From positions 1-18,169 of the forward strand of contig JAIESJ010000103.1 in the NCBI GenBank assembly GCA_019746155.1: 18,169 nt of DNA, read 5' to 3'. Below are positions 1 to 7,322 of the stretch, in pieces (position 1 is the stretch's first letter; every line of letters begins with the position of its first letter). This DNA is from Burkholderiales bacterium. GTDB taxonomy: Bacteria > Pseudomonadota > Gammaproteobacteria > Burkholderiales > SG8-41. The notes beneath the pieces are model-generated. The model had not been told where the DNA came from. It saw nothing but the letters and a program-made list of their open reading frames with translations, and did not search any database. Position numbers and translations under genes: made by a program.

Positions 1-126
1 CAGATCCCGCCGGCGCGGCTCGCTGCCGAGCAGGGCCTGCACCTCTGCGAGCGCTCGCGGGTCGACCATGCGGCCTCTAGGCCGGCCGCGCGCCGACTTG
101 TCGCGTTTGACAATACCGCCTTCCAA
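1..126 (-). CDS. Partial CDS, probable NuoE/NAD-dependent formate dehydrogenase-type subunit (N-terminus only)
   Basis: Only the first 42 codons are in the window and the gene runs off the left edge. A TTG at 124-126 is chosen as start because a perfect AGGAGG lies at 133-138, six bases upstream. An ATG at 139-141 is in frame but sits before that ribosome site, and the ATG at 67-69 has no obvious site. The visible protein is basic at first and then reads VDPRALAEVQALLGSEPRRR, which resembles from memory the start of the helical NuoE-like region of NAD-linked formate dehydrogenase or complex I subunits. That assignment is inference from a short stretch. It lies downstream of sucD on the same strand after about 125 bases without a clear terminator, so readthrough from sucCD is possible. 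Confidence 0.45.
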   Translation of the reverse strand, partial: MEGGIVKRDKSARGRPRGRMVDPRALAEVQALLGSEPRRRDL

Positions 127-132
127 GTTGAT

Positions 133-138
133 CCTCCT
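133..138 (-). promoter_or_regulatory. Ribosome binding site deciding a TTG start
   Basis: The minus strand reads AGGAGG six bases before TTG at 126. The in-frame ATG at 141 overlaps the upstream side of this motif and would leave it inside the coding region, so TTG is the better start. Confidence 0.6.
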
Positions 139-253
139 CATCGGCGGGCCGCTTGCTTCCGCCCGGAAACACCGCCGTATCGATTCGAAACAATCCGGGC
201 CGCCAAGGGCCGCAAACTGTCAAATATTCGGTTGCAGCAAATTCGATACCAGG

Positions 254-1132
254 CTACTTCAGCACTGATTTCAGGAGCTTGCCCATCTCGGCGGGATTCC
301 GGGTGACCTTGATCCCGCACTCTTCCATGACGGCAAGCTTCTCGGCCGCCGTTCCCTTGCCGCCGGAGATGATGGCGCCCGCATGTCCCATGCGCTTGCC
401 GGGCGGAGCGGTAACACCGGCGATGAAGCCGACGACCGGTTTCTTCATGTTGTCCTTGACCCAGCGCGCGCATTCCTCCTCGTTCGAGCCGCCGATCTCA
501 CCCACCATGATCACCGCCTCGGTCTGTGGATCGTCGTTGAACATCTTCATCACGTCGATGTGTTTCAGGCCATTCACCGGGTCACCACCGATGCCGACGC
601 AGGTCGACTGGCCAAGGCCTATTTCCATCAGCTGTCCCACCGCTTCGTAGGTCAGCGTACCGGAGCGCGACACCACGCCGACGGGGCCCTTCTTGTGGAT
701 GTGGCCGGGCATGATACCGATCTTGAGTTCATCGGGCGTGATCACTCCCGGGCAGTTGGGGCCAACCAGCAGCGTCTTCCTGCCCCGCATCCTGTATTGG
801 GTGCGTATCATGTCGCGCACCGGAATGCCTTCGGTGATGCAGATCACGAGATCAAGCTCGGCCTCTACCGCCTCGTCGATTGCGGCGGCCGCGAAGGGCG
901 GCGGCACGTAGATCACCGACACCGTGGCACCGGTCGCCGCCTTGGCATCTTTCACCGTTTCGAAAATCGGAATGCCCTCGTAGCTCTGGCCGCCTTTCTT
1001 GGGCGTCACGCCCGCAACGTAGCAGTTCTTGCCGTTTGCATATTCCTTGCCCATCTTGGTGTGGAACTGCCCGGTCTTGCCGGTAATTCCCTGCGTGATG
1101 ACCTTGGTGTTCTTATCGATCAGTATCGACAT
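254..1132 (-). CDS. sucD: Succinate-CoA ligase (ADP-forming), alpha subunit
   Basis: The alpha subunit of succinyl-CoA synthetase works with SucC in the TCA cycle, converting succinyl-CoA, ADP (or GDP) and phosphate to succinate, CoA and nucleoside triphosphate in the cytoplasm. The 292-residue protein has the normal family length. It starts MSILIDKNTKVITQGITGKT, the CoA-binding Rossmann start, and carries the phosphohistidine segment GHAGAIISGGKG around residues 249-260, with His250 as the likely phosphorylated residue. VGPNCPGVI (residues 123-131) and SRSGTLTYE (155-163) are also typical. The start at 1132 is preferred over an in-frame ATG four codons upstream because it matches the conserved family N-terminus. 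The gap from the sucC stop is 19 bases, so the two genes are cotranscribed. The ribosome site is weak, suggesting translational coupling. Confidence 0.97.
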   Translation of the reverse strand: MSILIDKNTKVITQGITGKTGQFHTKMGKEYANGKNCYVAGVTPKKGGQSYEGIPIFETVKDAKAATGATVSVIYVPPPFAAAAIDEAVEAELDLVICITEGIPVRDMIRTQYRMRGRKTLLVGPNCPGVITPDELKIGIMPGHIHKKGPVGVVSRSGTLTYEAVGQLMEIGLGQSTCVGIGGDPVNGLKHIDVMKMFNDDPQTEAVIMVGEIGGSNEEECARWVKDNMKKPVVGFIAGVTAPPGKRMGHAGAIISGGKGTAAEKLAVMEECGIKVTRNPAEMGKLLKSVLK

Positions 1133-1151
1133 GTTCAAATCCAAAAATTAA

Positions 1152-2321
1152 TTAGTTCTTGCCGTGCGCCGCGGCGACCACCTTTTGAGCCGCATCCGCC
1201 ATATTGTTGGCGGAGATGATGGGCAAGCCCGACTCCGCGAGAATTTTCTTGCCGATATCGACGTTGGTGCCCTCCAGGCGCACTACCAGCGGCACCTTGA
1301 GCTGGACCTGACGTGCTGCCGTCACCACGCCCTGCGCGATCACGTCGCATTTCATGATGCCGCCGAAGATGTTGACCAGGATCGCCTTGAGCTTGGGGTT
1401 CTTCAGCATGATCTTGAAGGCTTCGGCCACTTTCTCGGTCGAAGCACCGCCGCCGACGTCGAGGAAGTTGGCGGGGCTGCCACCGTAGAGCTTGATGATG
1501 TCCATAGTCGCCATCGCCAGGCCTGCGCCGTTGACCAGGCAGCCGATATTGCCGTCGAGCTGGATATAATTCAGATCGTATTTCGAGGCCTCGACTTCCG
1601 CCGGGTCCTCCTCGTCAAGATCGCGCATCGCCACGATATCGGGATGGCGGAACAGCGCGTTGTCGTCGAAGTTCATTTTGGCGTCGAGCGCCAGCACTTT
1701 TTCGTCGCCAGTCACGATCAGCGGATTGATTTCGGCCAGCGAGCAGTCGGTTTCATCGAAAGCCTTGTACAGCCCCTTGAGAATATCGCGGGCCTGCGGC
1801 ACGGCCTTGTCGGGAATGCCGATCTTGCGCGCGATATCTTCGGCATCCCCGTCGGCAAGACCGGCCATCGGATCAATCGTGACTTTGTGAATCTTTTCCG
1901 GCGTCTTGGCCGCGACCTCCTCGATGTCCATCCCGCCCTCGCTGGAGGCCATCAGCACCACGCGCTGGGTGCCGCGGTCAACCACCATGCCGACATAAAG
2001 TTCCTTCCTGATATCGGCACCTTCCTCGATCAGCAGCCGGCGCACCTTCTGGCCTTCAGGGCCGGTCTGGTGGGTTTTCAGCTGCATGCCGAGAATCTGG
2101 CCTGCGTACTGCTTTACCTCTTCCGGTGATTTTGCAACCTTGACACCGCCGCCCTTGCCGCGGCCGCCAGCATGAATCTGCGCCTTGACCACCCACACCC
2201 TGCCGCCGAGTTTTTGCGCCGCCTCAACGGCTTCATCGACAGTAAAACAGGGAATGCCGCGCGGCGTCGCAACGCCATACTTCCGCAATATTTCTTTCGC
2301 TTGATATTCGTGGATTTTCAT
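1152..2321 (-). CDS. sucC: Succinate-CoA ligase (ADP-forming), beta subunit
   Basis: The beta subunit carries the ATP-grasp domain and the nucleotide and succinate sites of succinyl-CoA synthetase. The protein is 389 residues, close to E. coli SucC. It begins MKIHEYQAKEILRKYGV, the standard family start. HAGGRGKGGGVK near residue 50 lies in the ATP-grasp fold, SLAEINPL near residue 195 is the metal/nucleotide segment, and NIFGGIMKCD in the C-terminal half is the conserved ligase signature. I place the start at 2321. Another ATG directly upstream (2324) is equally possible, and ATG codons further upstream add residues foreign to the family. It is the first gene of a sucC-sucD operon. The 5' region is long, and an extended -10 at 2569-2577 may drive it. 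Confidence 0.97.
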   Translation of the reverse strand: MKIHEYQAKEILRKYGVATPRGIPCFTVDEAVEAAQKLGGRVWVVKAQIHAGGRGKGGGVKVAKSPEEVKQYAGQILGMQLKTHQTGPEGQKVRRLLIEEGADIRKELYVGMVVDRGTQRVVLMASSEGGMDIEEVAAKTPEKIHKVTIDPMAGLADGDAEDIARKIGIPDKAVPQARDILKGLYKAFDETDCSLAEINPLIVTGDEKVLALDAKMNFDDNALFRHPDIVAMRDLDEEDPAEVEASKYDLNYIQLDGNIGCLVNGAGLAMATMDIIKLYGGSPANFLDVGGGASTEKVAEAFKIMLKNPKLKAILVNIFGGIMKCDVIAQGVVTAARQVQLKVPLVVRLEGTNVDIGKKILAESGLPIISANNMADAAQKVVAAAHGKN

Positions 2322-2881
2322 CATCAGCCTGTTTTGAAAAGATCGGCATGAGCCACGCCGCCGATACAAATTGCGCTTAATTTATTACAGCGGCTCACAA
2401 ACGAGCCTTGACCGGAGTCAATATTCCGGAATCAAACTCCCGAATTGAAACAATTCTTCAGCACGAGCAATTTCACAAAGCGATGCTATCGTTTGGGGAT
2501 TACTGATTTTGGCCTGACGAGCGCCGCGAACAAGTCGTCACGCTGGCCGCATTGCGGTCGGGACGAGCAGTATAACAAATTGCGCCCGCTCCTCCGCTGG
2601 CGTTGGCAATACTGTGCTCCCCGCGTGAGCGGTCCCGTGCCGTCCGTCTTCGCTCCCGCAGTCATTCACCGTGACTGTGTTCACAACCACCCTGCCTGCG
2701 GTCCACTGCGGCATCAATAAGTTTTAAGAGGCTGTGCCGCCCAGCGCGAACACTTGAGCATTTTGCAGCCTGCCGATAATATCTGGCCACGTTTACCGCG
2801 CCGCAGCATATACTGCGTACGTCATGGGCAGCCGGCAGAAAGCCAGAAGAAAGCGGGCACCGACTAATGTGAATGACAGCG
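2322..2881. other. Intergenic region upstream of sucC without a convincing gene
   Basis: Open frames on both strands here (for example 2445-2720 plus and 2662-2901 minus) encode Cys/Arg/His-rich sequence with no recognisable domain and no ribosome site, so I call no gene. The region contains the candidate extended -10 at 2569-2577 and an imperfect palindrome at 2802-2817 (CGCAG, six bases, CTGCG). The rest shows nothing I can interpret. Confidence 0.5.
2569..2577 (-). promoter_or_regulatory. Possible extended -10 promoter toward sucC
   Basis: The minus strand reads TGTTATACT, an extended -10 (TG-N-TATACT), with no good -35 box. It points toward sucC and would give an untranslated leader of about 240 bases. 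No other gene lies between, so sucCD is the natural target, but the activity is inference. Confidence 0.35.
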
Positions 2882-2911
2882 AAAAAAAAGCGCAACCCCA
2901 AGAGGTTGCGC
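2882..2911 (-). terminator. Intrinsic terminator of the putative sRNA
   Basis: On the minus strand an 8-bp perfect stem GCGCAACC/GGTTGCGC (2911-2904 with 2897-2890) encloses a 6-nt loop and is followed by eight T residues (2889-2882). Confidence 0.85.
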
Positions 2912-2976
2912 TAAAGTTCCACCAAAGGAGGAGGTTTTGGAGGATGTGCCGATACTCGTAAGAGCACCCAACACGG
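2882..2976 (-). ncRNA. Putative small RNA with anti-Shine-Dalgarno hairpin loop
   Basis: This reads as a free-standing minus-strand sRNA gene of about 95 nt. A promoter (TTGCGT at 3010-3005, 17-bp spacer, CATAAT at 2987-2982) predicts a start near 2975. The transcript can fold into three hairpins. The 5' hairpin has GTGC at 2967-2964 pairing with GCAC at 2949-2946, around an inner CTC/GAG stem. The central hairpin (2944-2918) has stem TCC-T-CCAAA against TTTGG-T-GGA, with the 9-nt loop ACCTCCTCC at 2935-2927. The third is an intrinsic terminator. The loop equals the 16S rRNA 3'-tail core ACCUCCU. From memory this recalls the betaproteobacterial 'toxic small RNA' family and alphaproteobacterial CCUCC-loop sRNAs, which act by masking ribosome binding sites. 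The function here is inference. No peptide with a ribosome site is visible. Confidence 0.7.
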
Positions 2977-2981
2977 TTCGA

Positions 2982-3010
2982 ATTATGCCAAAGAAAAAAA
3001 CCAAACGCAA
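2982..3010 (-). promoter_or_regulatory. Promoter of the putative sRNA
   Basis: The -35 is TTGCGT (3010-3005), the -10 is CATAAT (2987-2982, five of six consensus bases), and the spacer is exactly 17 bp. It lies between the uspA terminator and the sRNA body. Confidence 0.6.
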
Positions 3011-3089
3011 GCGTTTTGTGCTGCTTTGCAATATATATTTCATAAGTCGTCAATAAAGAAAAACTAACTCGACACCACGTCATCCGCAC

Positions 3090-3118
3090 AAAAAAAACGC
3101 CAACCTGGTGGCTGGCGT
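3090..3118 (-). terminator. Intrinsic terminator of uspA
   Basis: On the minus strand ACGCCAGCC (3118-3110) pairs with GGTTGGCGT (3105-3097) through a 4-nt loop, with one G-U pair, and a T run follows through 3090. It begins 33 bases after the uspA stop and separates uspA from the sRNA gene. Confidence 0.85.
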
Positions 3119-3151
3119 GGCATAAGTTTCGCAAATTCGCGAAAGCGGCGC

Positions 3152-3592
3152 TCAGCGCACGACCAGAACCGGCACCTTGGCGTGTGTCAGCACTTTGCGC
3201 GTCTCGCTGCCGAGCAATACCGCAGCAAGCCCCTTGCGGCCATGGGACGTCATTAAAATCAGATCACAGCCTTTCGCTTCCGCGGTCTTGAGAATCGCGT
3301 CATACGGATGATCGCTGGTTTCGCAAACCGTATCGCACGGAATACCGGCTTCATTCGCGGCTTTCTTGATGAACGCGAGATAACTCTCGGCGCGGGCCTT
3401 GGCTTCTTCCTCTATGCGCTCTTCGGTCACCGGATCGAAAGCGCCTTCGTACGCGATCAACAGATGGTAATCGGGAATCACGTGAATGCCGGTGATTCGC
3501 GCTTGGTGCAGCTTGGCGAGTTCGACGCCGGTACGAACCGCGCGCTGGGACTGCTCGGAACCATCAGTTGGTATCAGGATATTCTTGAACAT
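3152..3592 (-). CDS. Universal stress protein, UspA family
   Basis: A cytoplasmic single-domain Usp protein of 146 residues, the normal length. It starts MFKNILIPTDGSEQS, the canonical beta1 strand plus the Asp of the nucleotide site. Near the C-terminus it carries the ATP-binding signature G-2x-G-9x-G-S/T, seen as SHGRKGLAAVLLGSET (about residues 116-131), followed by VPVLVVR. These residues place it among the ATP-binding Usp members, which act in stress survival rather than a defined reaction. The start at 3592 is supported by GGAGG about a dozen bases upstream and by the family N-terminus, and it removes 14 unlikely residues of the longer open frame. A TTGACA sits on the minus strand at 3681-3676, but I see no matching -10 at normal spacing. 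The gene has its own terminator. Confidence 0.93.
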   Translation of the reverse strand: MFKNILIPTDGSEQSQRAVRTGVELAKLHQARITGIHVIPDYHLLIAYEGAFDPVTEERIEEEAKARAESYLAFIKKAANEAGIPCDTVCETSDHPYDAILKTAEAKGCDLILMTSHGRKGLAAVLLGSETRKVLTHAKVPVLVVR

Positions 3593-3799
3593 CGGCTCTC
3601 CCCTCCGAAACTGCGCTGACGTAACGGATTCCACAGGTTGGAACTGACATAAAGCTTGTCGTTCCTGCGCCGCGCTGTCAAGATTTTTTTGCTGTTGCGC
3701 CGCAACGCCTCAACAGGCAATTGTCAAAGCCCGCGCTGCAAAACGCCGTCCTGCGCGGAAAGTCATGCCTCGCTGTACCCGAGGATAGGGTTGCCAGTC

Positions 3800-3808
3800 T
3801 GTTACAAT
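3800..3808 (+). promoter_or_regulatory. Possible extended -10 promoter of the P-loop gene
   Basis: TGTTACAAT (TG-N-TACAAT) lies about 78 bases before the ATG at 3886 and has no recognisable -35. Position and orientation fit the 610-residue gene. The call rests on the motif alone. Confidence 0.35.
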
Positions 3809-3885
3809 GAAAACCGGGGCTGGTTCCCCTCTCTCCGTGTTGAATCCATGATGACACCAAGTCCGGTTCGGAAGCACGAACTGCA

Positions 3886-5718
3886 ATGCCCGAAATCCTG
3901 ACGTCACCCGTGACCGCCGGCGCCAAGAACGTCCAATACGGCCCTTGGAACCCGGGTATCAGTTCCCAGTTGCCGTCGCAACTGCTCACCCTGTCGACGA
4001 TTTTCAGGCCGGAGAACGTCTTTACGAGCTTCGCACATGCTCGTGAACTGCGCGACTTCACCGGCCTTGCGCTCGAAGAACTCGTGATCTTCCGGCCGGA
4101 GCGCCTGGTGGTGCACGAATTGCTGATTCGCATTACGTCCGATTTTTCAGTGCCCGACGGCCCGCGCGTAGAAGATCTCGGGATCAATTTCCGCCGCATG
4201 ACTGACACGATCTTCAACAAGCATGTTAAGCCGCGCATGCCGGAAATCACGGGCGAGTACGCGAGGATCAAACGTACGCTCTCGGAGTTCATTGACGCGG
4301 AACTTTCGGCAACCTTGTGCGCGCCGGCAACGGGCGCGGAAACAGGAGCCGAAGAAAAAACCCGCGGGAAACATCTGCTCGCTCTGGCCCGCCTGCTTCG
4401 AAAAAAAACAGACGCCCGTCCCCGAGCGGAGGACGAAGGGGAAAGGGAAGAGCGGGTTTTGCGCGAATGGACCGCAAAAGCGCACTCGGACGGGGACCCT
4501 TTGCAGAAAGCCGCCTACCGGTCATTGGCCAGGATCGTTTCGGCGATTCGTATAAAACACGGCCGGGTGCCGGTGAACAAGGCCTTGCTCGCGTCTCTTG
4601 CCGTCGGCATCGCCTGCAACGAGTACGGCAGCGAAACGCTCGGCCACCTTATACAGCCGCATGTACGAAAAGCCGCGGCGGAAGAGGGCTACCGCCTGCT
4701 GCCAACGCAGGAACAGCCTGTAGTGATGAACACCAAGGGCGCGTCCGCTTCCGGCAAAAGCACAATGCGTCCGCTGCAAAGAAAGCTTGCCGAGAAAATC
4801 GGCGCGAACTGGAGCGACTTCGCCGTCATCAGTCCCGATATCTGGCGCAAATACCTGCTTGACTACGGCTCGCTCGGGGACGCCTACAAGTACGCCGGCG
4901 CCTTCGCCGGCCTCGAACTGGGAATCATCGACCGGAAGCTCGACCTTTATATGGCGCGAAAAGCCGAGCGCGGAGAGATGTCGCACCTGCTGATCGACCG
5001 GTTCCGGTTTGACAGCTTCGCGCCGGACTCGCACGAGGAGGGCAGCAATCTTCTCACCCGCTTCGGGCACTTTGTCTACATGTTCTTCATGATCACCCCG
5101 CCGCACGCAACCGTTGAGCGCGCATGGCAGCGCGGCCTGGAGGTGGGACGCTACAAGGCGGTGGACGACCTGCTTGCGCACAACGTCGAGGCCTACACCG
5201 GCATGCCCGAATTGTTCTTTACCTGGGCAATTCGCACCAACAAGTCGGTTCACTACGAGTTTCTCGACAACAGCGTGCCGGCCGGAGAACAGCCGAGGAC
5301 TGTCGCTTTCGGATGGAACGGTGAGTTGAACATCCTCGATGTAAAGTGCATGCTCGATGTCGATCGTTACCGGAAGATCAACGTCGATGCCACCAGTCCG
5401 GAGCAGGTGTACCCGGACAGGCAGACCTTGGCTGCAGAAAACAACGTGCAGTTCCTGTCCCAATGCGCACGCAGGATGCCGACGATAAACTTCGTAGACC
5501 GCGCCACGGGCCATATCTGCGCGCGTATGGAGTCAGGCAGGCTCGTATGGGTGGATCCAGAAACCCTCGGACGAGCAATGGAGGACCCGGAAACGCGCGC
5601 CGGTATTCTGGCCGTTGCGCCGGCGGCCCTGGAAGAAACGCGCCGTTCCGGTGCCGGCTCAAGGCAACTACACGAAGCCTTGCAGGCGGCCCGGTTTCAT
5701 ACCTTGGGCCAGTGGTGA
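3886..5718 (+). CDS. P-loop NTPase with zeta-toxin/kinase-like core, function unknown
   Basis: A large soluble protein of 610 residues. A Walker A motif GASASGKST spans residues 285-293. It is followed by SPDIWRKYLLDYG (about 316-328), LLIDRFRFDSF (368-378) and ERAWQRGLEVGRYKAVDDLL (411-430). That order of P-loop, substrate-side Asp/Arg and an R-G-x3-G-R segment resembles zeta-toxin-type kinases, in which an Arg of the last segment contacts ATP. The N-terminal 280 residues are helical, with a charged low-complexity stretch at about 145-195, and match nothing I recognise. A C-terminal 150 residues follow the kinase core. No signal peptide or membrane segment is seen. No antitoxin-like gene is adjacent, so a toxin-antitoxin role is not supported. 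The start has no strong ribosome site and could be elsewhere. Confidence 0.8.
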   Translation: MPEILTSPVTAGAKNVQYGPWNPGISSQLPSQLLTLSTIFRPENVFTSFAHARELRDFTGLALEELVIFRPERLVVHELLIRITSDFSVPDGPRVEDLGINFRRMTDTIFNKHVKPRMPEITGEYARIKRTLSEFIDAELSATLCAPATGAETGAEEKTRGKHLLALARLLRKKTDARPRAEDEGEREERVLREWTAKAHSDGDPLQKAAYRSLARIVSAIRIKHGRVPVNKALLASLAVGIACNEYGSETLGHLIQPHVRKAAAEEGYRLLPTQEQPVVMNTKGASASGKSTMRPLQRKLAEKIGANWSDFAVISPDIWRKYLLDYGSLGDAYKYAGAFAGLELGIIDRKLDLYMARKAERGEMSHLLIDRFRFDSFAPDSHEEGSNLLTRFGHFVYMFFMITPPHATVERAWQRGLEVGRYKAVDDLLAHNVEAYTGMPELFFTWAIRTNKSVHYEFLDNSVPAGEQPRTVAFGWNGELNILDVKCMLDVDRYRKINVDATSPEQVYPDRQTLAAENNVQFLSQCARRMPTINFVDRATGHICARMESGRLVWVDPETLGRAMEDPETRAGILAVAPAALEETRRSGAGSRQLHEALQAARFHTLGQW

Positions 5719-5814
5719 TGAACCGTCTGCAACGGTTTCAGATGCCGCCAGGCTCGTCACCAGGATGCCGCAGCCTGTGCAGCGCATGAGGCTTGCGGCT
5801 TTGCAGTGTCAAGC

Positions 5815-5823
5815 TGTTATACT
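5815..5823 (+). promoter_or_regulatory. Possible extended -10 promoter of the hydrolase gene
   Basis: TGTTATACT (TG-N-TATACT) lies 51 bases before the hydrolase ATG. A TTGCGG at 5793-5798 is 19 bp upstream of the TATACT hexamer, so a weak -35 is possible. Confidence 0.45.
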
Positions 5824-5873
5824 TTTTCTTGCGTGCATCAATTCCGGCATTTGAACTCGCAGAGGAGGAAGTC

Positions 5874-6746
5874 ATGAGCGAATCCGTGCTGCGCGGCGTA
5901 TTGCCGCAACCCGATATCAACCTGCGCGATCTTGTCGCCGCGCTCTTGCCGCAAGGCTTTGCAAAAATCGTGCAGCCGATCGCCGCCACCGTGATCACCA
6001 CGGATGATAAAGGTCTTGTCGCCGGCGAAGTGAAAATCCGGACCCGCGACGGCATCGTTCCCGCTTACCGCGCCCTGCCCGAGAAAAACGGCAGACATCC
6101 GTTAGTTCTGGTAGTCCAGGAAATTTTCGGTGTGCACGAGCACATCAAGGACGTGTGCCGCCGGCTTGCCAAGCTCGGCTATTTCGCGATAGCGGTGGAG
6201 CTTTATTACCGCCAGGGCGACGTGTCAAAAATGACCGACAACCAGGAAATCTTCGCCAAGGTCGTCAACCACGTGCCCGACAGCCAGGTGATGTCCGACC
6301 TGGACGCCGCCGTGGTTTATGCCGAATCGACCGGCAAGGCGGATACTTCAAAACTCGGCATCACCGGTTTCTGCTGGGGAGGCCGTATCACCTGGACCTA
6401 CTGCGTGCACAACCCGAAGGTGAAAGCGGGCGTCGCCTGGTACGGCAGACTGGTCGCGCCCCAAAAAGCGCCGCTGCAACCAGCCTACCCGGTCGAGCTG
6501 GCGCCCTATCTCAAGGTGCCGGTGCGCGGCCTCTACGGCGGGCAGGATGCGAGTATCCCGATGGAGCATGTCGAGCAGATGCGCGCCGCACTGAAAGCCG
6601 CCGGCAACACGACAGCGGAAATCATCGTCTATCCCGACGCGCCGCATGCGTTCTACGCCGACTACCGGCCGAGCTACCGCAAGGAAGCCGCCGCCGACGG
6701 CTGGCAGAAAATGCAGGAATGGTTCCGTAAATACGGCGTGGCCTGA
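5874..6746 (+). CDS. Dienelactone hydrolase family protein
   Basis: An alpha/beta hydrolase of 290 residues, somewhat longer than classical dienelactone hydrolase because of an N-terminal extension of about 50 residues. The catalytic triad is visible: nucleophile Cys167 in GFCWGG, Asp225 in YGGQDASIP and His258 in APHAFYADY. Glu83 in VVQEIFGVHEH matches the Glu that positions the Cys in this family. Such enzymes open enol-lactones in chloroaromatic degradation, but many relatives have unknown ester or lactone substrates, and no catabolic genes surround this one. It is cytoplasmic by sequence, with no signal peptide. The ATG at 5874 is chosen because AGGAGG precedes it at the right distance. 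A longer reading frame from TTG at 5793 lacks this. A bidirectional terminator lies downstream. Confidence 0.9.
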   Translation: MSESVLRGVLPQPDINLRDLVAALLPQGFAKIVQPIAATVITTDDKGLVAGEVKIRTRDGIVPAYRALPEKNGRHPLVLVVQEIFGVHEHIKDVCRRLAKLGYFAIAVELYYRQGDVSKMTDNQEIFAKVVNHVPDSQVMSDLDAAVVYAESTGKADTSKLGITGFCWGGRITWTYCVHNPKVKAGVAWYGRLVAPQKAPLQPAYPVELAPYLKVPVRGLYGGQDASIPMEHVEQMRAALKAAGNTTAEIIVYPDAPHAFYADYRPSYRKEAAADGWQKMQEWFRKYGVA

Positions 6747-6917
6747 ATCCGAGAATCCGCTTTACAAAGCCCGCGATCCGGCCAATCCCGAGGCCACGTG
6801 GTTCACCGCCATGATATTGCAGGACCGGCTTGATATTTGCTCGGGGAGTTTACGACAATGTCATTGCACGTTGCCTGGTCTCGCTTCGCCTCGTTTCGCA
6901 CACACCCGGTTTCGCAT

Positions 6918-6948
6918 AAAAAAGACGGGACAACGCCCCGTCTTTTTT
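6918..6948. terminator. Bidirectional intrinsic terminator
   Basis: GACGGG (6924-6929) pairs with CCCGTC (6937-6942). The stem is flanked by six A on the left and six T on the right, which extend the stem and serve as U tracts in both directions. It separates the hydrolase gene (plus) from the convergent small exported-protein gene (minus). Confidence 0.9.
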
Positions 6949-6962
6949 AGCCTGGCCGACGC

Positions 6963-7202
6963 TTACTTGGCGTCTTTTTGCTGGCCTTTCTTCTTGCCTT
7001 TGGCCTTGGCTTTGCCTTCGCCCTTGCCCTCGCCTTTGGCCTTGCCTTTGCCCTTGGCCTTGTCGGCATCGGCTTTCGCCGGCGCGGCAGGCGTCGCGGG
7101 CTGAGCCGGGGTCGCGGGTGTGGCAGGAGTAGTCTGCGCAACAGCAGTCAGGGTGGTTGCGGCAAAAACCGCAGCGATCAGGGTGGACAACAGTTTGCTC
7201 AT
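6963..7202 (-). CDS. Small exported Lys/Gly/Ala-rich protein
   Basis: A 79-residue protein with a clear Sec signal peptide (MSKLLSTLIAAVFAATTLTA, then AVAQ-type cleavage after about residue 22). The mature part is low-complexity: a Thr/Pro/Ala segment with TPATPAQPATPAAP repeats (about 24-42), then a Lys/Gly/Ala/Glu segment with repeated KGKAKGEGK units to the end. No folded domain is expected. The mature chain is strongly basic, so binding to anionic envelope or nucleic acid surfaces is conceivable but unproven. A good ribosome site, AAAGGAG, lies seven bases upstream of the ATG. The terminator at 6918-6948 follows. A second small exported-protein gene lies 120 bases upstream on the same strand. 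Confidence 0.8.
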   Translation of the reverse strand: MSKLLSTLIAAVFAATTLTAVAQTTPATPATPAQPATPAAPAKADADKAKGKGKAKGEGKGEGKAKAKGKKKGQQKDAK

Positions 7203-7322
7203 GGCAATGCTCCTTTGTTCGATCTATATGGTTTTGCCGAAAAATATTTTCCGGACGTTTTCATTAACGCACCATGTCTGCGACGGTTGACTCCCCCGCT
7301 GACCGGCTGTTCTTGTTGCTTG

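Noticed and set aside
2445..2720. Plus-strand 91-codon frame upstream of sucC
   Set aside because: Composition is Cys/Arg/His-rich and unlike the other genes, with no ribosome site or domain.
2921..2945. Plus-strand ribosome-site-like AAAGGAGGAGG followed by ATG at 2944
   Set aside because: The ATG opens only a five-codon frame; the purine run is the complement of the anti-SD loop.
2793..3134. Minus-strand 113-codon frame across the sRNA region
   Set aside because: It crosses two intrinsic terminators and the sRNA promoter; the translation has no domain.
3649..3681. uspA promoter with TTGACA at 3681-3676
   Set aside because: The -35 is perfect, but no acceptable -10 lies at 15-19 bp spacing (best CTTTAT at 21 bp).
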